From: Rhodoferax sp.
GTDB taxonomy: Bacteria > Pseudomonadota > Gammaproteobacteria > Burkholderiales > Burkholderiaceae_C
NCBI RefSeq assembly: GCF_030697375.1
Contig: NZ_JAUYQD010000038.1
Coordinates: forward strand, 160,302-224,301
Length of the DNA stretch: 64,000 nucleotides
Direction of reading: 5' to 3'
The position numbers were made by a program, and so were the translations under genes. The number at the start of each line of letters is the position of its first letter. Position 1 is the first letter of the stretch. Positions 44,933-54,591 of the stretch are shown here, piece by piece. Under the pieces are notes generated by a model that ran no database searches, was not told where the DNA came from, and worked only from the letters and a program-made list of their open reading frames with translations.

Positions 44933-46891
44933 ATGCGCATTTTCAATTTCCCCTCCGACCGCAAAATTGATCTGGCTTGTCTTGGGCGCCTGGCGGTAGA
45001 TTTCTATGCACAGCAGTTCGGCAGCCGGCTGGAAGATGCGCGCAGCATGGCCATGTACCTGGGCGGCAGCTCCGGTAACCTGGCCTTTGGCGTGGCCCGT
45101 CTGGGCTTGCGCAGCGCCATGATTTCCCGCGTGGGCAACGAACACATGGGCCGCTTCCTGACCGAAACCCTGGAGCAAGAAGGCTGCGACACCAGCCAGG
45201 TGCAAATCGACCCCGAGCGCTTGACCGCCTTGGTCTTGCTAGGCCTCAAGGACCGCGACACTTTTCCTCTGCTCTTTGTGCGCGAGAACTGTGCCGATAT
45301 GGCCGTGGATGCGGCGCTGATCAGCGAAGATTTCATCGCCCAGTGCCGCGCCCTGGCGATTACAGGTACCCACCTGTCCACACCCGGCACCCGTGCGGCG
45401 TCGGCTGCGGCGCTTGCCTACGCCAAGAAACACGGCGTCATTCGTGTTCTGGACATTGACTACCGCCCCGTGCTGTGGGGCTTGACCAGCCGTGGTGCGG
45501 GCGAGAACCGCTATGTGCCCGATGCACGCGTCACCCAGCAGTTGCAAGAGATGCTGGGTGAATTTGACCTGTTGGTGGGCACCGAAGAAGAGTTTTTCAT
45601 TGCCGGTGGTGTGCCGGATGATCTGATCGCCAGCCTGCGCGCCGTGCGCAAAGTGAGCAATGCCACCTTGGTGGTCAAACGCGGCGCACTGGGCTGCTGC
45701 GTGATTCCCGGTGTCATCCCGTTTCACATTGATGTGGCGACCACTTTCAAGGGCGAGCGCGTGGAAGTGCTCAATGTGCTGGGTGCGGGCGACGCCTTTT
45801 TGTCCGGTCTGATGGCCAGCCTGCTGCAGGGCAAGGACTGGGCGCAGTCCACCCAGGTGGCCAATGCCTGCGGCGCCATCGTGGTGTCGCGCCATGCCTG
45901 CTCTGCCGCCATGCCGACACCTGCGGAGTTGGCCCACTGGTTCAGTGGCGCGCGCAACCCCAAGGTGGACGCCGACCAGCAGTTGGCCCATCTGCACCGG
46001 GTTACAGCAGCACGCCCCCAGTGGAACGAGCTGTGTGTGATGGCGTTTGACCACCGCAGCCAATTTTTGGAGATGGTGCGCGAAGCCGGCGTGAGCGAAG
46101 CGCGTATTCCCGTATTGAAGAAACTGCTGGTCCAGGCGGCCGAGCAGGTTGAAAAAAGCCACCAGCTGCAGGGCCACATCGGCGTGCTGGTCGATGGTGG
46201 TGACTATGGCAGCGATGCCCTGGCCAGTGCCACCGGGCGTGGTTGGTGGGTGGGGCGGCCGGTGGAGCTGCCGGGTTCGCGCCCGCTGCGTTTCGACGGC
46301 ACCCGTTCGGTAGGCAGCGCCTTGGTGCACTGGCCTACCGAGCAGGTGGTGAAATGCCTGGTGCATTACCACCCGGATGACAGCAACGGGCTGCGCCTGG
46401 AGCAAGAGCAACGGGTGCGCGAGCTGTGGGAAGCCACCCGCGCGTCCGGCAACGAGTTGCTGCTGGAAGTCATCTTGCCCAAAGCGATGACCCAGCACGG
46501 CAGTGAGGACGCCAGTGTGCTGCGTGCCGTGGCGCGTTTTTACAACCTGGGCATCAAGCCCGAGTGGTGGAAGCTGGCGCCCATGCAGTCCCAGGGCTGG
46601 GCTGATTTGCAAGCGTTGGTCCAGGAGCGTGATCCCTACTGCCGTGGCGCGGTCATTCTGGGCTTGAACCAGCCGCTGAACTACCTGGCGCAGAGTTTTG
46701 CGCAGGCGTCCAATCCGGTGGTCAAAGGCTTTATGGTAGGGCGCACCTTGTGGGCCGACGCATCGCTGCGCTGGTTCAAGAACGAACTCGACGATGCCGG
46801 CCTTCAGCGTGAAGTGGCCGCCAACTTTGCCACCCTGGTCGATGCCTGGCGCGGCCGTGTGCAAGCAACCCTTGGAACTGATTTGTCATGA
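44933..46891 (+). CDS. iolC: 5-dehydro-2-deoxygluconokinase fused to DUF2090 aldolase-like domain
   Basis: This 652-residue protein has a PfkB sugar kinase at residues about 8-330, with CLGRLAVDFYAQQ, YLGGSSGNLAFGVARLG and the PfkB signature NVLGAGDAFLSGLMASLL. From about residue 345 a DUF2090 TIM-barrel domain follows, with ELCVMAFDHRSQFLEMV, GVLVDGGDYGSDAL and PEWWKLAPM. The kinase phosphorylates 5-dehydro-2-deoxygluconate; the second domain is thought to be the aldolase cleaving it to DHAP and malonic semialdehyde. No separate iolJ is seen in the window. Its stop overlaps iolD by four bases. Confidence 0.93.
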   Translation: MRIFNFPSDRKIDLACLGRLAVDFYAQQFGSRLEDARSMAMYLGGSSGNLAFGVARLGLRSAMISRVGNEHMGRFLTETLEQEGCDTSQVQIDPERLTALVLLGLKDRDTFPLLFVRENCADMAVDAALISEDFIAQCRALAITGTHLSTPGTRAASAAALAYAKKHGVIRVLDIDYRPVLWGLTSRGAGENRYVPDARVTQQLQEMLGEFDLLVGTEEEFFIAGGVPDDLIASLRAVRKVSNATLVVKRGALGCCVIPGVIPFHIDVATTFKGERVEVLNVLGAGDAFLSGLMASLLQGKDWAQSTQVANACGAIVVSRHACSAAMPTPAELAHWFSGARNPKVDADQQLAHLHRVTAARPQWNELCVMAFDHRSQFLEMVREAGVSEARIPVLKKLLVQAAEQVEKSHQLQGHIGVLVDGGDYGSDALASATGRGWWVGRPVELPGSRPLRFDGTRSVGSALVHWPTEQVVKCLVHYHPDDSNGLRLEQEQRVRELWEATRASGNELLLEVILPKAMTQHGSEDASVLRAVARFYNLGIKPEWWKLAPMQSQGWADLQALVQERDPYCRGAVILGLNQPLNYLAQSFAQASNPVVKGFMVGRTLWADASLRWFKNELDDAGLQREVAANFATLVDAWRGRVQATLGTDLS

Positions 46892-48756
46892 CAACACAAC
46901 GACTCACGATGGCGCAGGCGCTGGTCAAGCATGTGGCTGCGCTGCGGGTGGAAATGGCCGATGGCAGCATCCAGCCCTATTGCGGTGGTGTCTTCACCAT
47001 CTTCGGCCACGGCAACGTGGCCGGGCTGGGCGAAGCCCTGTGGGCGGAGCGCGCCGCACTGCCCACCTACCGCGCCCACAACGAACAAGGCATGGCCCTG
47101 GCCGCCGTGGCCTACGGCAAGGCCCACCTGCGCCAGCGCATGATGGCGGTCAGCTCCAGCATTGGCCCGGGTGCCACCAACATGGTCACCGCCGCTGCGG
47201 TGGCGCATGTCAACCGCCTGCCGGTCTTGCTGCTGCCCGGTGACGTCTTCGCCACCCGCACCCCCGACCCAGTGCTGCAGCAGATCGAGAGCTTCCAGCA
47301 AGGCGATGTGAGCGCCAGCGACGCCTTCCGCCCGGTGACGCGGTACTTTGACCGCATCACCCGCGCCGAGCAAATCCTCACGGCGTTGCCGCGTGCCATT
47401 CAGGTCATGACCGACCCGGCGTCCTGCGGCCCGGTGTGCCTGTCCTTGCCACAAGACGTGCAGGCCCACGCCTTTGACTGTCCCCTGGACTTTCTGGAGC
47501 CGCGCCTGTTGCACTTCCGTCGCCCGCCAGCGGACCCGCGCGAAGTGGCCAGTGCCGCTGCTTTGCTCAAGACAGCCAAGAAACCCTTGATCGTGGCCGG
47601 GGGCGGTGTGCTCTACAGCCAGGCCTGGGACGCCCTGCGCGCGTTTGCGGAAAAGCATGGCATTCCCGTGGCGGAGTCCCATGGCGGAAAGAGCAGCCTG
47701 AGCTGGGACCACCCATTGAATGTGGGCGGCATTGGCGTGGATGGTGGCCCCGCTGCGAACGCGGTGGCACGCCAAGCGGATCTGGTATTTGCCGTGGGCA
47801 CCCGCTTGCAGGATTTCACGACCGGTTCCCACGCTTTGTACGCCCAGGCCAAATTGCTGAGCCTGAACGTCCAGCCCTTTGATGCAGGCAAGTGGAGTGG
47901 GCTGGGGCTGGTGGCCGATGCGCGCACCGGTTTGGAGCAATTGACCCAGGCCATGGGCGACTGGAGAGCAGAGCCAGCGTGGACAAAAACTGCAAAGCTG
48001 CAGGCCTCGGCCTGGGTGTCCCGCGTGACCGAGTTGACGACGGCCATCCCTAAAAATGTATTGCCCTACGACGCCGAAGTCATGGGCGCGGTACGCGACT
48101 CGCTCAACGACGCAGGGGGTGACAGCGGCAAACACGATGTGGTGGTCTGCGCGGCCGGCACCTTGCCCGCCGAATTACACAAGCTCTGGCGTGCATCCTT
48201 GCCAGGCAACTACCACGTCGAATACGGCTATTCCTGCATGGGCTATGAAATTGCTGGTGCACTGGGCGCCAAGATGGCCCGGCCCGCGCAGGAAGTGATC
48301 GTCATGGTGGGCGACGGCTCCTACATGATGATGAATTCCGAGATTGCGACCTCGGTGCTGCTGGGGCAGAAGCTCATCATTGTGGTGCTGGACAACCGGG
48401 GTTACGGTTGTATCGAGCGCCTGCAACTCAAATCGGGCAGCCCCAGCTTCAACAACATGCTGGACGACTGCGTTCCGGCAGGCGGAGCCAAGAGCACGAT
48501 TGACTTTGCCATGCATGCAAGAAGCATGGGCGCGGAGGCGGTGCATGTCCATTCGGTTGCCGACCTCAAGGCGGCCATGGTGAAAGCGCGCGCTGCCCTC
48601 CAGACCCAGGTGATCGTGATTGACACCACCCATGAACGCATCACCGAAGAGGGCGGCTGCTGGTGGGAGGTGGGCATCCCTGAGGTGTCAGAGCGCACGC
48701 AAGTGCAGGACGCCCACGCCCGCTACCTGACCGCCAAAAAAGAGCAACGTGTTTAA
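46888..48756 (+). CDS. iolD: 3D-(3,5/4)-trihydroxycyclohexane-1,2-dione acylhydrolase
   Basis: This 622-residue thiamine-diphosphate enzyme opens the ring of the trihydroxycyclohexanedione made by IolE, giving 5-deoxy-glucuronate. It has the N-terminal YRAHNEQGMALAAVAYGKA with the ThDP glutamate and the C-terminal ThDP/Mg motif VGDGSYMMMNSEIATS followed by VLDNRGYGCIERLQ. A long middle domain contains SSSIGPGATNMVTAAAVAHVN. The ATG overlaps the iolC stop, so the two are translationally coupled. The length is typical. Confidence 0.95.
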   Translation: MTTQRLTMAQALVKHVAALRVEMADGSIQPYCGGVFTIFGHGNVAGLGEALWAERAALPTYRAHNEQGMALAAVAYGKAHLRQRMMAVSSSIGPGATNMVTAAAVAHVNRLPVLLLPGDVFATRTPDPVLQQIESFQQGDVSASDAFRPVTRYFDRITRAEQILTALPRAIQVMTDPASCGPVCLSLPQDVQAHAFDCPLDFLEPRLLHFRRPPADPREVASAAALLKTAKKPLIVAGGGVLYSQAWDALRAFAEKHGIPVAESHGGKSSLSWDHPLNVGGIGVDGGPAANAVARQADLVFAVGTRLQDFTTGSHALYAQAKLLSLNVQPFDAGKWSGLGLVADARTGLEQLTQAMGDWRAEPAWTKTAKLQASAWVSRVTELTTAIPKNVLPYDAEVMGAVRDSLNDAGGDSGKHDVVVCAAGTLPAELHKLWRASLPGNYHVEYGYSCMGYEIAGALGAKMARPAQEVIVMVGDGSYMMMNSEIATSVLLGQKLIIVVLDNRGYGCIERLQLKSGSPSFNNMLDDCVPAGGAKSTIDFAMHARSMGAEAVHVHSVADLKAAMVKARAALQTQVIVIDTTHERITEEGGCWWEVGIPEVSERTQVQDAHARYLTAKKEQRV

Positions 48757-48783
48757 ACCCCCATGATTGAAAGAGAAATTAGC

Positions 48784-49710
48784 ATGACCTGGAATGTCCG
48801 CATTGGTATCAACCCCCTGTCCTGGATGAACGACGACCTGCCCACACTGGGGGGGGAAACGTCGCTGGAAACTGCGCTCAGCGAAGGCAAAGAAATTGGC
48901 TACGAAGGGTTCGAGTTGGGCAACAAGTTTCCCAAAGACGGCCCTGGCCTGAAAGCCAAGCTCGATGCATTTGGTCTGGCCTGTGTGTCGGGATGGTATT
49001 CAGGCTTCTTGGCCGAGAAGGACGCGGACCAAAGCAACGCCCAGGCCGTGGCTGCGGAAATCGAACGCTGCAAGACCCACATGGATAAGCTGCAATACAA
49101 CGGCGTCAAAGTCGTGGTCTACGGTGAATGCGCCGGCACCGTGCAGGGCCAGATGGACACGCCCGTGTCCAAGCGCCCCCACTTCGCCAACGACGCGCTG
49201 TGGCAAGCCTACGCTGAGCGGCTCAACGCTTTTGGGGAATACCTATTGGCCACCTATGGCATCAAGCTGGCCTACCACCACCACATGGGCGCCTATGTGG
49301 AATCGCCTGCCGATGTTGACAAGCTGATGGACCTGACAGACCCGGCCAAGGTGTTTTTGTTGTTCGACACCGGACACGCTTATTTTGGTGGTGCAACCGA
49401 CCCCAATGCCTTGCTGCAAAAACACGTCAAGCGGGTGGTGCATGTGCACTGCAAGGATGTGCGCACCCCGGTGATCGCCCAGGCCCGCAACGACAGTTGG
49501 AGCTTTTTGAACGGTGTGATCAATGGCACCTTCACCGTGCCCGGTGACGGCAGCATTGACTACCGGACCGTGTTGACCACGCTGCGCAATGCGGGGTATG
49601 AAGGCTGGCTGGTGGTGGAGGCCGAGCAGGACCCCGCCGTGGCCCCCAGCTACCAGTACGCCAAAAAGGGGTATGAGACCCTGCGTTCCCTGGTGGACAG
49701 CCTGAACTGA
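48784..49710 (+). CDS. iolE: Myo-inosose-2 dehydratase
   Basis: The ATG at 48784 (MTWNVRIGINPLSWMNDDLP) gives 308 residues; an upstream ATG at 48763 is in frame, but aaagaga lies between and serves as ribosome-binding site. The protein is a TIM-barrel dehydratase of the AP-endonuclease-2 fold. IGINPLSWMNDDLPTLGG, YHHHMGAYVES, FDTGHAYFGG and HVHCKDVR carry likely metal ligands. It dehydrates 2-keto-myo-inositol. It lies between iolD and iolB in one operon. Confidence 0.94.
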   Translation: MTWNVRIGINPLSWMNDDLPTLGGETSLETALSEGKEIGYEGFELGNKFPKDGPGLKAKLDAFGLACVSGWYSGFLAEKDADQSNAQAVAAEIERCKTHMDKLQYNGVKVVVYGECAGTVQGQMDTPVSKRPHFANDALWQAYAERLNAFGEYLLATYGIKLAYHHHMGAYVESPADVDKLMDLTDPAKVFLLFDTGHAYFGGATDPNALLQKHVKRVVHVHCKDVRTPVIAQARNDSWSFLNGVINGTFTVPGDGSIDYRTVLTTLRNAGYEGWLVVEAEQDPAVAPSYQYAKKGYETLRSLVDSLN

Positions 49711-49718
49711 GCACCACC

Positions 49719-50552
49719 ATGGTCAGCCCTCTACTCGCCAAAGCCGCACCCACCGGGCGCGAAATCGTCAACGTCACGCCCGAGCGCGCGGGCTGGCGCC
49801 ACATCGGCTTTCGCGCCCTGCGCCTGGGCGCCGGTGACGTTGAATCGGTGCAGACCGGTAGCCGTGAACTGTGCATCGTGGTGCTGACCGGCACCGTGGA
49901 GGTAACGGTGGACGGCCAGACCTATGCGGGTCTGGGCAAGCGCCAAAGTGTGTTCGAGGAGGTGTCGCCCGCCGCGGTGTATGTGCCTGCCGGCAAGGTG
50001 GTGCAGATTGTGGTGGCGGCCCAGTGCACTGCAGGGGCGGAAGTGGCCTTGTGCAGCGCGCCGGGCGGCGCCGACAGCGCCCAGCGCCAGGTCAGGGTGA
50101 TGGACTCGGCCGCCATGCGCCGCAGCGTGCGTGGCAAGGGCAGCAACACCCGTTATGTGTGCGACATCCTGCCGCACGACGACCCCACGGCGGCCCACCT
50201 GCTGGTGGTGGAGGTGCTGACCCCCGCCAGCCACTCCAGCAGCTACCCGCCCCACAAACACGACGTGGAGCAGCCCCCGGTGGAAACGCAGTTGGAAGAA
50301 ACCTACTACCACCGCCTCAACCCGCCCCAGGGCTTTGCCTTCCAGCGCGTCTACACCGACGACCGCAGCCTGGACGAGGCCTGTGCCGTGGAAAACCACG
50401 ACGTGGTGATGGTGCCCCGGGGCTACCACCCGGTGACGGCTCCCCATGGGTATGACCTGTACTACCTCAATGTGATGGCCGGACCCAACCGCTTTTGGGT
50501 GTTCAAGAACGACCCGGCGCACGAGTGGATGCTGGCTCCCGCCGCCATTTAA
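49719..50552 (+). CDS. iolB: 5-deoxy-glucuronate isomerase
   Basis: The 277-residue cupin-fold isomerase converts 5-deoxy-glucuronate to 5-dehydro-2-deoxygluconate, the substrate of IolC. Family motifs are SYPPHKHDVEQPPVETQLEETYYHR (split across the metal-binding His/Glu set) and RGYHPVTAPHGYDLYYLNVMAGPNR. It begins eight bases after iolE. The pathway order G, E, D, B, C, A is therefore complete in the window. Confidence 0.94.
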   Translation: MVSPLLAKAAPTGREIVNVTPERAGWRHIGFRALRLGAGDVESVQTGSRELCIVVLTGTVEVTVDGQTYAGLGKRQSVFEEVSPAAVYVPAGKVVQIVVAAQCTAGAEVALCSAPGGADSAQRQVRVMDSAAMRRSVRGKGSNTRYVCDILPHDDPTAAHLLVVEVLTPASHSSSYPPHKHDVEQPPVETQLEETYYHRLNPPQGFAFQRVYTDDRSLDEACAVENHDVVMVPRGYHPVTAPHGYDLYYLNVMAGPNRFWVFKNDPAHEWMLAPAAI

Positions 50553-50579
50553 AACCTCCAGCGCTGTGTAGGGAACCCA

Positions 50580-50596
50580 GCAGGGCCTGTCCCTGC
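50580..50596 (+). other. Small hairpin between iolB and the chemoreceptor gene
   Basis: gcaggg and ccctgc pair around cctgt in the 88-base gap after iolB. It is followed by a G-rich stretch rather than T residues, so it is not a standard intrinsic terminator. It could stabilise the upstream messenger end. Confidence 0.3.
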
Positions 50597-50640
50597 GGGG
50601 GTGGGGGTGGGCGCGTCTTTTGTAAGAAAGTGGTACGCAT

Positions 50641-52593
50641 ATGAACTGGCAGAAGCAAATGCAAAATTCGGTCGCGCGCAGACTGGCACTGTGGGCGCTG
50701 CTGGGGCTGGCGGCGGTGCTGGTGGCGGTGGGGGCCGCCTTGGCCGTGATAGAGCACCGCAGCACCCATGCCCTGATGGTGACTTCCACCGCCGAACGGG
50801 TGCAAAGCATGGTGGCTGTGGCCGACACCGCCGACCAGATCAACCGTGGCATGGTGCTGCACTCTTTCGCCAACTTCCGCCGAAGTTTCGAGCGAACGCC
50901 CGCCGTGAACGAGGCCAGCGGTGAGATGAGTAGCTCGGGCAATGTCGTCAACGACGATTTCGAAGCAGTGGACAAATTTGCCCGGGACACGCGGGGCGTG
51001 GCCATGGTGTTTGCCAAAAAAGGGAACGGCTTTGTGTGCATCTCCACCTCCCTGCGCAACAAGGATGGCGCGCGGGCGATGGAGATGCGCTTCGACAGCC
51101 AGCACCCGGCTTACCAGAGCGTCATGGCGGCCCAGACCTACACCGGCGCCGTGACCTGGTTTGGCCGCGCCTTCATGGCGCACTACGAGCCTTTGAAGAA
51201 TGCGGCGGGCAAGGTGGTGGGGGTCTTTGTGATCGGCAATGACGTGTCCTTGCAGGACCTGGTGTTGGTGAACCAAATTGCCGAGGTGCGCATTTTTGAA
51301 GACGGTGGCATGTACTTCATCGACGCCACCGGCCCCCTGGCCGAAGCCCGCTTCATCGTGCACCCCACGGCCAAGGGCCAAAAGGTGCTGGAGGTCTACC
51401 CCCAGGCCCTGCCTTTCCTCGAAGCCCTGCAAAACAACCCCGGTGGGTATGTACGCAAGGCCCCGACCTTTTTGAGCGAAGACACGCAAGACAAATGGGC
51501 GGTCATGCGCAAGACCAAGGCGGGCACCGGCTGGCTGGTGGCCGAGGTGTCGGAGCGTGAATCCATGGCGCAGTACTGGTTCAATATGCGCACGATCTGG
51601 GCCCTGTTGCTGGGCACCGCCTTGTTGTTGGGCGCAGGGCTGTTTGTGCTGGTTCGCCGCACGGTGAGTGCGCCCCTGGGGGTGCTCACCAAGGCCGTCA
51701 CGTTGGTGGCCCAGGGCGACCTGACCCAGGCCTTTCACACCGACCGCAAAGACGAAATTGGCTCTCTGGTCACCGAGGTGGAGGGCCTGCGCCAGTGCTA
51801 CCTGCAAGCCTTGTCGCAGGTGCGTGCGTCGGTGGAGAGCATCAGCAATGCCAGCACCGAGATCGCCAGCGGCAACCAGGACCTGAGCGTGCGCACCGAG
51901 CAGACCGCCAGCAACCTGCAGCGCACCGCCTCCAGCATGGCCCAACTCACTGGCACGGTGCGGCTTTCCGCCGATGCGGCCCGCCAGGCCAACCAACTGG
52001 CCACATCGGCGGCGGCCGTGGCGGCACGGGGCGGCGCGGTCGTGGGCGAGGTGGTGTCCACCATGAATGACATCAACCAAAGCTCCAAGAAAATTGCCGA
52101 CATCACCAGCGTGATCGATGGCATTGCGTTCCAGACCAACATCCTGGCGCTCAACGCCGCGGTCGAAGCCGCTAGGGCAGGTGACCAGGGCAGGGGCTTT
52201 GCGGTGGTGGCCAGCGAGGTGCGAAGCCTGGCGCAGCGCAGCGCAAGCGCCGCCAAGGAAATCAAGTTGTTGATCGGCGCCTCGGTCGAGCGGGTGGAGT
52301 CGGGTTCCCGCCTGGTGGAAAACGCGGGCAGCACCATGGATGAAATCGTCGGCTCGGTCCAGCGTGTGCGGGACATCATTGCAGAGATCAGCGCCGCGGC
52401 GGCCGACCAGTCCGATGGCCTTGAGCAGGTCAACAGTGCGGTCAATGAGCTGGACCAAATGACACAGCAAAACGCCGCCTTGGTCGAGCAATCGGCAGCC
52501 GCCTCCGAGAGCCTGCGCGACCAGGCGCACAACCTGGCACAGGCCGTGTCCATTTTCAAACTCAACGCCACCCCCGCAGGAGAAATACCGTGA
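50641..52593 (+). CDS. Methyl-accepting chemotaxis protein with Cache-type sensor domain
   Basis: The 650-residue receptor has a transmembrane segment at residues about 15-38 and a second at about 318-340 ([20 protein letters not shown]). The periplasmic domain between them of about 280 residues contains [20 protein letters not shown] and [15 protein letters not shown], typical of Cache_3-Cache_2 sensors. A HAMP domain follows, then the conserved signalling tip [20 protein letters not shown]. It passes ligand signals to CheA/CheW. It follows iolB and is translationally coupled to a sugar-binding protein, so it probably senses inositol or a related sugar, perhaps through that protein. Confidence 0.9.
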   Translation: MNWQKQMQNSVARRLALWALLGLAAVLVAVGAALAVIEHRSTHALMVTSTAERVQSMVAVADTADQINRGMVLHSFANFRRSFERTPAVNEASGEMSSSGNVVNDDFEAVDKFARDTRGVAMVFAKKGNGFVCISTSLRNKDGARAMEMRFDSQHPAYQSVMAAQTYTGAVTWFGRAFMAHYEPLKNAAGKVVGVFVIGNDVSLQDLVLVNQIAEVRIFEDGGMYFIDATGPLAEARFIVHPTAKGQKVLEVYPQALPFLEALQNNPGGYVRKAPTFLSEDTQDKWAVMRKTKAGTGWLVAEVSERESMAQYWFNMRTIWALLLGTALLLGAGLFVLVRRTVSAPLGVLTKAVTLVAQGDLTQAFHTDRKDEIGSLVTEVEGLRQCYLQALSQVRASVESISNASTEIASGNQDLSVRTEQTASNLQRTASSMAQLTGTVRLSADAARQANQLATSAAAVAARGGAVVGEVVSTMNDINQSSKKIADITSVIDGIAFQTNILALNAAVEAARAGDQGRGFAVVASEVRSLAQRSASAAKEIKLLIGASVERVESGSRLVENAGSTMDEIVGSVQRVRDIIAEISAAAADQSDGLEQVNSAVNELDQMTQQNAALVEQSAAASESLRDQAHNLAQAVSIFKLNATPAGEIP

Positions 52594-53531
52594 AATCTTT
52601 ACTGAGTTCCGCCGCCCTGTCCCTCGCCCTGTTTGCGCCGCTGGTGGCACAGGCCCAAAAAATCGGCCTCTCCATGCCCGAGCTGGACCCCTTTCTCACC
52701 TTGCTCAAAAACGGGGTGGTGGAGGCTGGCAAACAGTCCGGCGTGACCGTGCTGCTGGAAGACGCGCAGAGAGACAAAGCCCGTCAGATCGACCAGATCG
52801 CAAAACTCATTGCGCAAAAGGTCGATGCCATCATTGTGGTTCCGGTGGACACCAACGGCACCCCCAAAATCACCAGCATGGCCACCAACGCCAACATTCC
52901 CCTGGTGTACGTGAACCGCAAACCCAACGACTTTGCCCGCCTGCCCAGCAGCGTGGTTCTGGTGGCCTCCGACGAGAAAGTCTCCGGCACCCTGGAAGCC
53001 CAGGAAGTCTGCCGCCTGATGAATGGCAAGGGCAACCTCCTGGTGCTGATGGGTGACCTGTCCAACGAAGCCGCACGCACCCGCACCAGCGATATCGACG
53101 AGGTACTGGCCACCAGCGCCTGCAGCGGCATCCGTGTGGTGGACAAGCGTATTGGCAACTGGGACCGCCACCGCGCCAAAACCATCACCTCCAATATCCT
53201 GAACGCGGGCAAGGTCAACGGCAAAAAGCTGGATGCCATCATCGCCAACAACGACGAGATGGCGCTGGGCGCCATCGCCGCCCTGAAAGCGGCCCAGCTC
53301 TGGACGCCGGAGTTTGTGGTGGCAGGTATCGATGCCATCCCCGATGCACTGGCCAGCATGAAAGCGGGTGAACTGAAAGTGACGGTGTTTCAAAACGCCG
53401 AGGGCCAAGGTGGCCGCGCCATCGAGTCGGCGCTCAAGCTGATCAAGAAACAGCCCGTGCCCCGCTTTGTGGATGTGCCCTTTGAACTGGTCACCCCCGC
53501 CAATGTGGGCAAGTACCAGAGCAAAAACTAG
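52590..53531 (+). CDS. Second periplasmic inositol-type binding protein, coupled to a chemoreceptor
   Basis: This 313-residue protein begins with a GTG that overlaps the chemoreceptor stop by four bases, with aggag upstream. It has a signal peptide ([22 protein letters not shown]) and a type I binding fold. It is a clear paralogue of the protein at 43733: [42 protein letters not shown] and [21 protein letters not shown] align closely. No permease or ATPase gene is beside it. It may supply ligand to the chemoreceptor, share the upstream importer, or bind a different stereoisomer. Its 3' end overlaps the convergent LysR gene. Confidence 0.88.
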   Translation: MKSLLSSAALSLALFAPLVAQAQKIGLSMPELDPFLTLLKNGVVEAGKQSGVTVLLEDAQRDKARQIDQIAKLIAQKVDAIIVVPVDTNGTPKITSMATNANIPLVYVNRKPNDFARLPSSVVLVASDEKVSGTLEAQEVCRLMNGKGNLLVLMGDLSNEAARTRTSDIDEVLATSACSGIRVVDKRIGNWDRHRAKTITSNILNAGKVNGKKLDAIIANNDEMALGAIAALKAAQLWTPEFVVAGIDAIPDALASMKAGELKVTVFQNAEGQGGRAIESALKLIKKQPVPRFVDVPFELVTPANVGKYQSKN

Positions 53532-54490
53532 GCATCAAAGCCCCCGGCCAAGGACTGGCGCAGGTACGCCACAAATGCGGTGACGGCGCGCGGCACATGC
53601 GGCGAATAAGGGCGGATCGCATAGAGCTGTTCGGCAAACGCGCCCACGGGTTTCCACTGCGGCAGTACCTGCACCAATTTGCCGGAGCGCAAGCTGGCCT
53701 GGGCGCTGAAGTCGGGCAGCAGGGCAATGCCCAGCCCGCTCAGGGCGGCATCGCGCAGGGCCTCGCTGTTATTGGCGGAGAGGGAGCCGGACACCGGCAC
53801 CGCGACCCGCTCCGCGACTTGGCCGTCCTGGGGCTGGGTGGCCTTTTGGGGGGCGCGTTGTTCAAAGGTCCAAACCGGCGCATCGTGGGCGCGGGGGTAA
53901 TGCAGGCAGTTGTGTGCCACCAGGTCTTCAGGCGTTTTCGGCTCGCCGTGGCGGCGCAGGTAGCTGCGGGTGGCCACCAGCACCGAGTGTGTGGCGCACA
54001 GGGTCCAGGCCACATGGGTGTCGGGCGGGGCGGCGGTGTGGCGTATGGCCAGATCAAAGCCTTCGGTGGTCATGGACGTCAGACGGTCGGACAGGTCCAG
54101 CTCCAGGCGCACCTCTGGGTACGCGCGCAAAAAATCGGCCAGGCGCGGCACCAGTTGCTGGCGGGCCAGCGCCACGGGTGCCGTCACCCGCAGCAGGCCG
54201 CGCGGTGCCCCGGCCAGGTCGCGCACCTCGGCAAAGCGCTGCGCGATGTGCTCAAACTGCAGCTGGGTGTCGTCCACCAGGCGCTGGCCCGCTTCCGTGA
54301 GTTGCACGCTGCGGGTGGTGCGCCGCACCAGCGCCACGCCCGCGCTGCGCTCCAGCTCGGCCATGTGCTGGCTCATGGCCGCCTTGCTCACGCCCAGCCG
54401 GGCTGCGGCCGCCGTGTAGCTGCCCTGCTGGGCCAGCACGGTGAGCCAATGCAGGTGGCTCCAGAGTGCATTGGTTTCTTGTTCGTTCAT
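53528..54490 (-). CDS. LysR-family transcriptional regulator divergent from mmsA
   Basis: The ATG at 54490 (MNEQETNALWSHLHWLTVLAQQG) gives 320 residues; the longer frame begins at TTG inside a putative operator. The HTH reads GSYTAAAARLGVSKAAMSQHMAELERSAGVALVRRTTRSVQLT. The C-terminal domain has LLRVTAPVALARQQLVPRLADFL and NNSEALRDAALSGLGIALLPDF, as in the LysR subgroup near AaeR/DmlR. It is divergent from mmsA with a palindrome in the gap. Confidence 0.9.
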   Translation of the reverse strand: MNEQETNALWSHLHWLTVLAQQGSYTAAAARLGVSKAAMSQHMAELERSAGVALVRRTTRSVQLTEAGQRLVDDTQLQFEHIAQRFAEVRDLAGAPRGLLRVTAPVALARQQLVPRLADFLRAYPEVRLELDLSDRLTSMTTEGFDLAIRHTAAPPDTHVAWTLCATHSVLVATRSYLRRHGEPKTPEDLVAHNCLHYPRAHDAPVWTFEQRAPQKATQPQDGQVAERVAVPVSGSLSANNSEALRDAALSGLGIALLPDFSAQASLRSGKLVQVLPQWKPVGAFAEQLYAIRPYSPHVPRAVTAFVAYLRQSLAGGFDA

Positions 54491-54496
54491 GGCGCT

Positions 54497-54518
54497 ATTG
54501 TTCACCAATATGAACAAT
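54497..54518. promoter_or_regulatory. Candidate LysR operator between the LysR gene and mmsA
   Basis: Arms attgttca (54497-54504) and tgaacaat (54511-54518) are perfect complements around ccaata. It lies six bases upstream of the LysR start and about 75 bases upstream of mmsA, suitable for autoregulation and mmsA control. Confidence 0.55.
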
Positions 54519-54591
54519 CAATTCAAGTTGGCGGTCTTGTAGCGGCTGGGTTGCCTCCCTACACTGCGGGCTTCAACCACCGAGACACCCC

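Noticed and set aside
50580..50596. Hairpin after iolB as an intrinsic terminator
   Set aside because: It is followed by G residues, not T, so it was kept only as a possible stabilising hairpin.
50503..52650. 715-codon open frame on the minus strand opposite the chemoreceptor
   Set aside because: The plus strand has clear transmembrane, HAMP and signalling domains; the reverse frame has only shadow composition.
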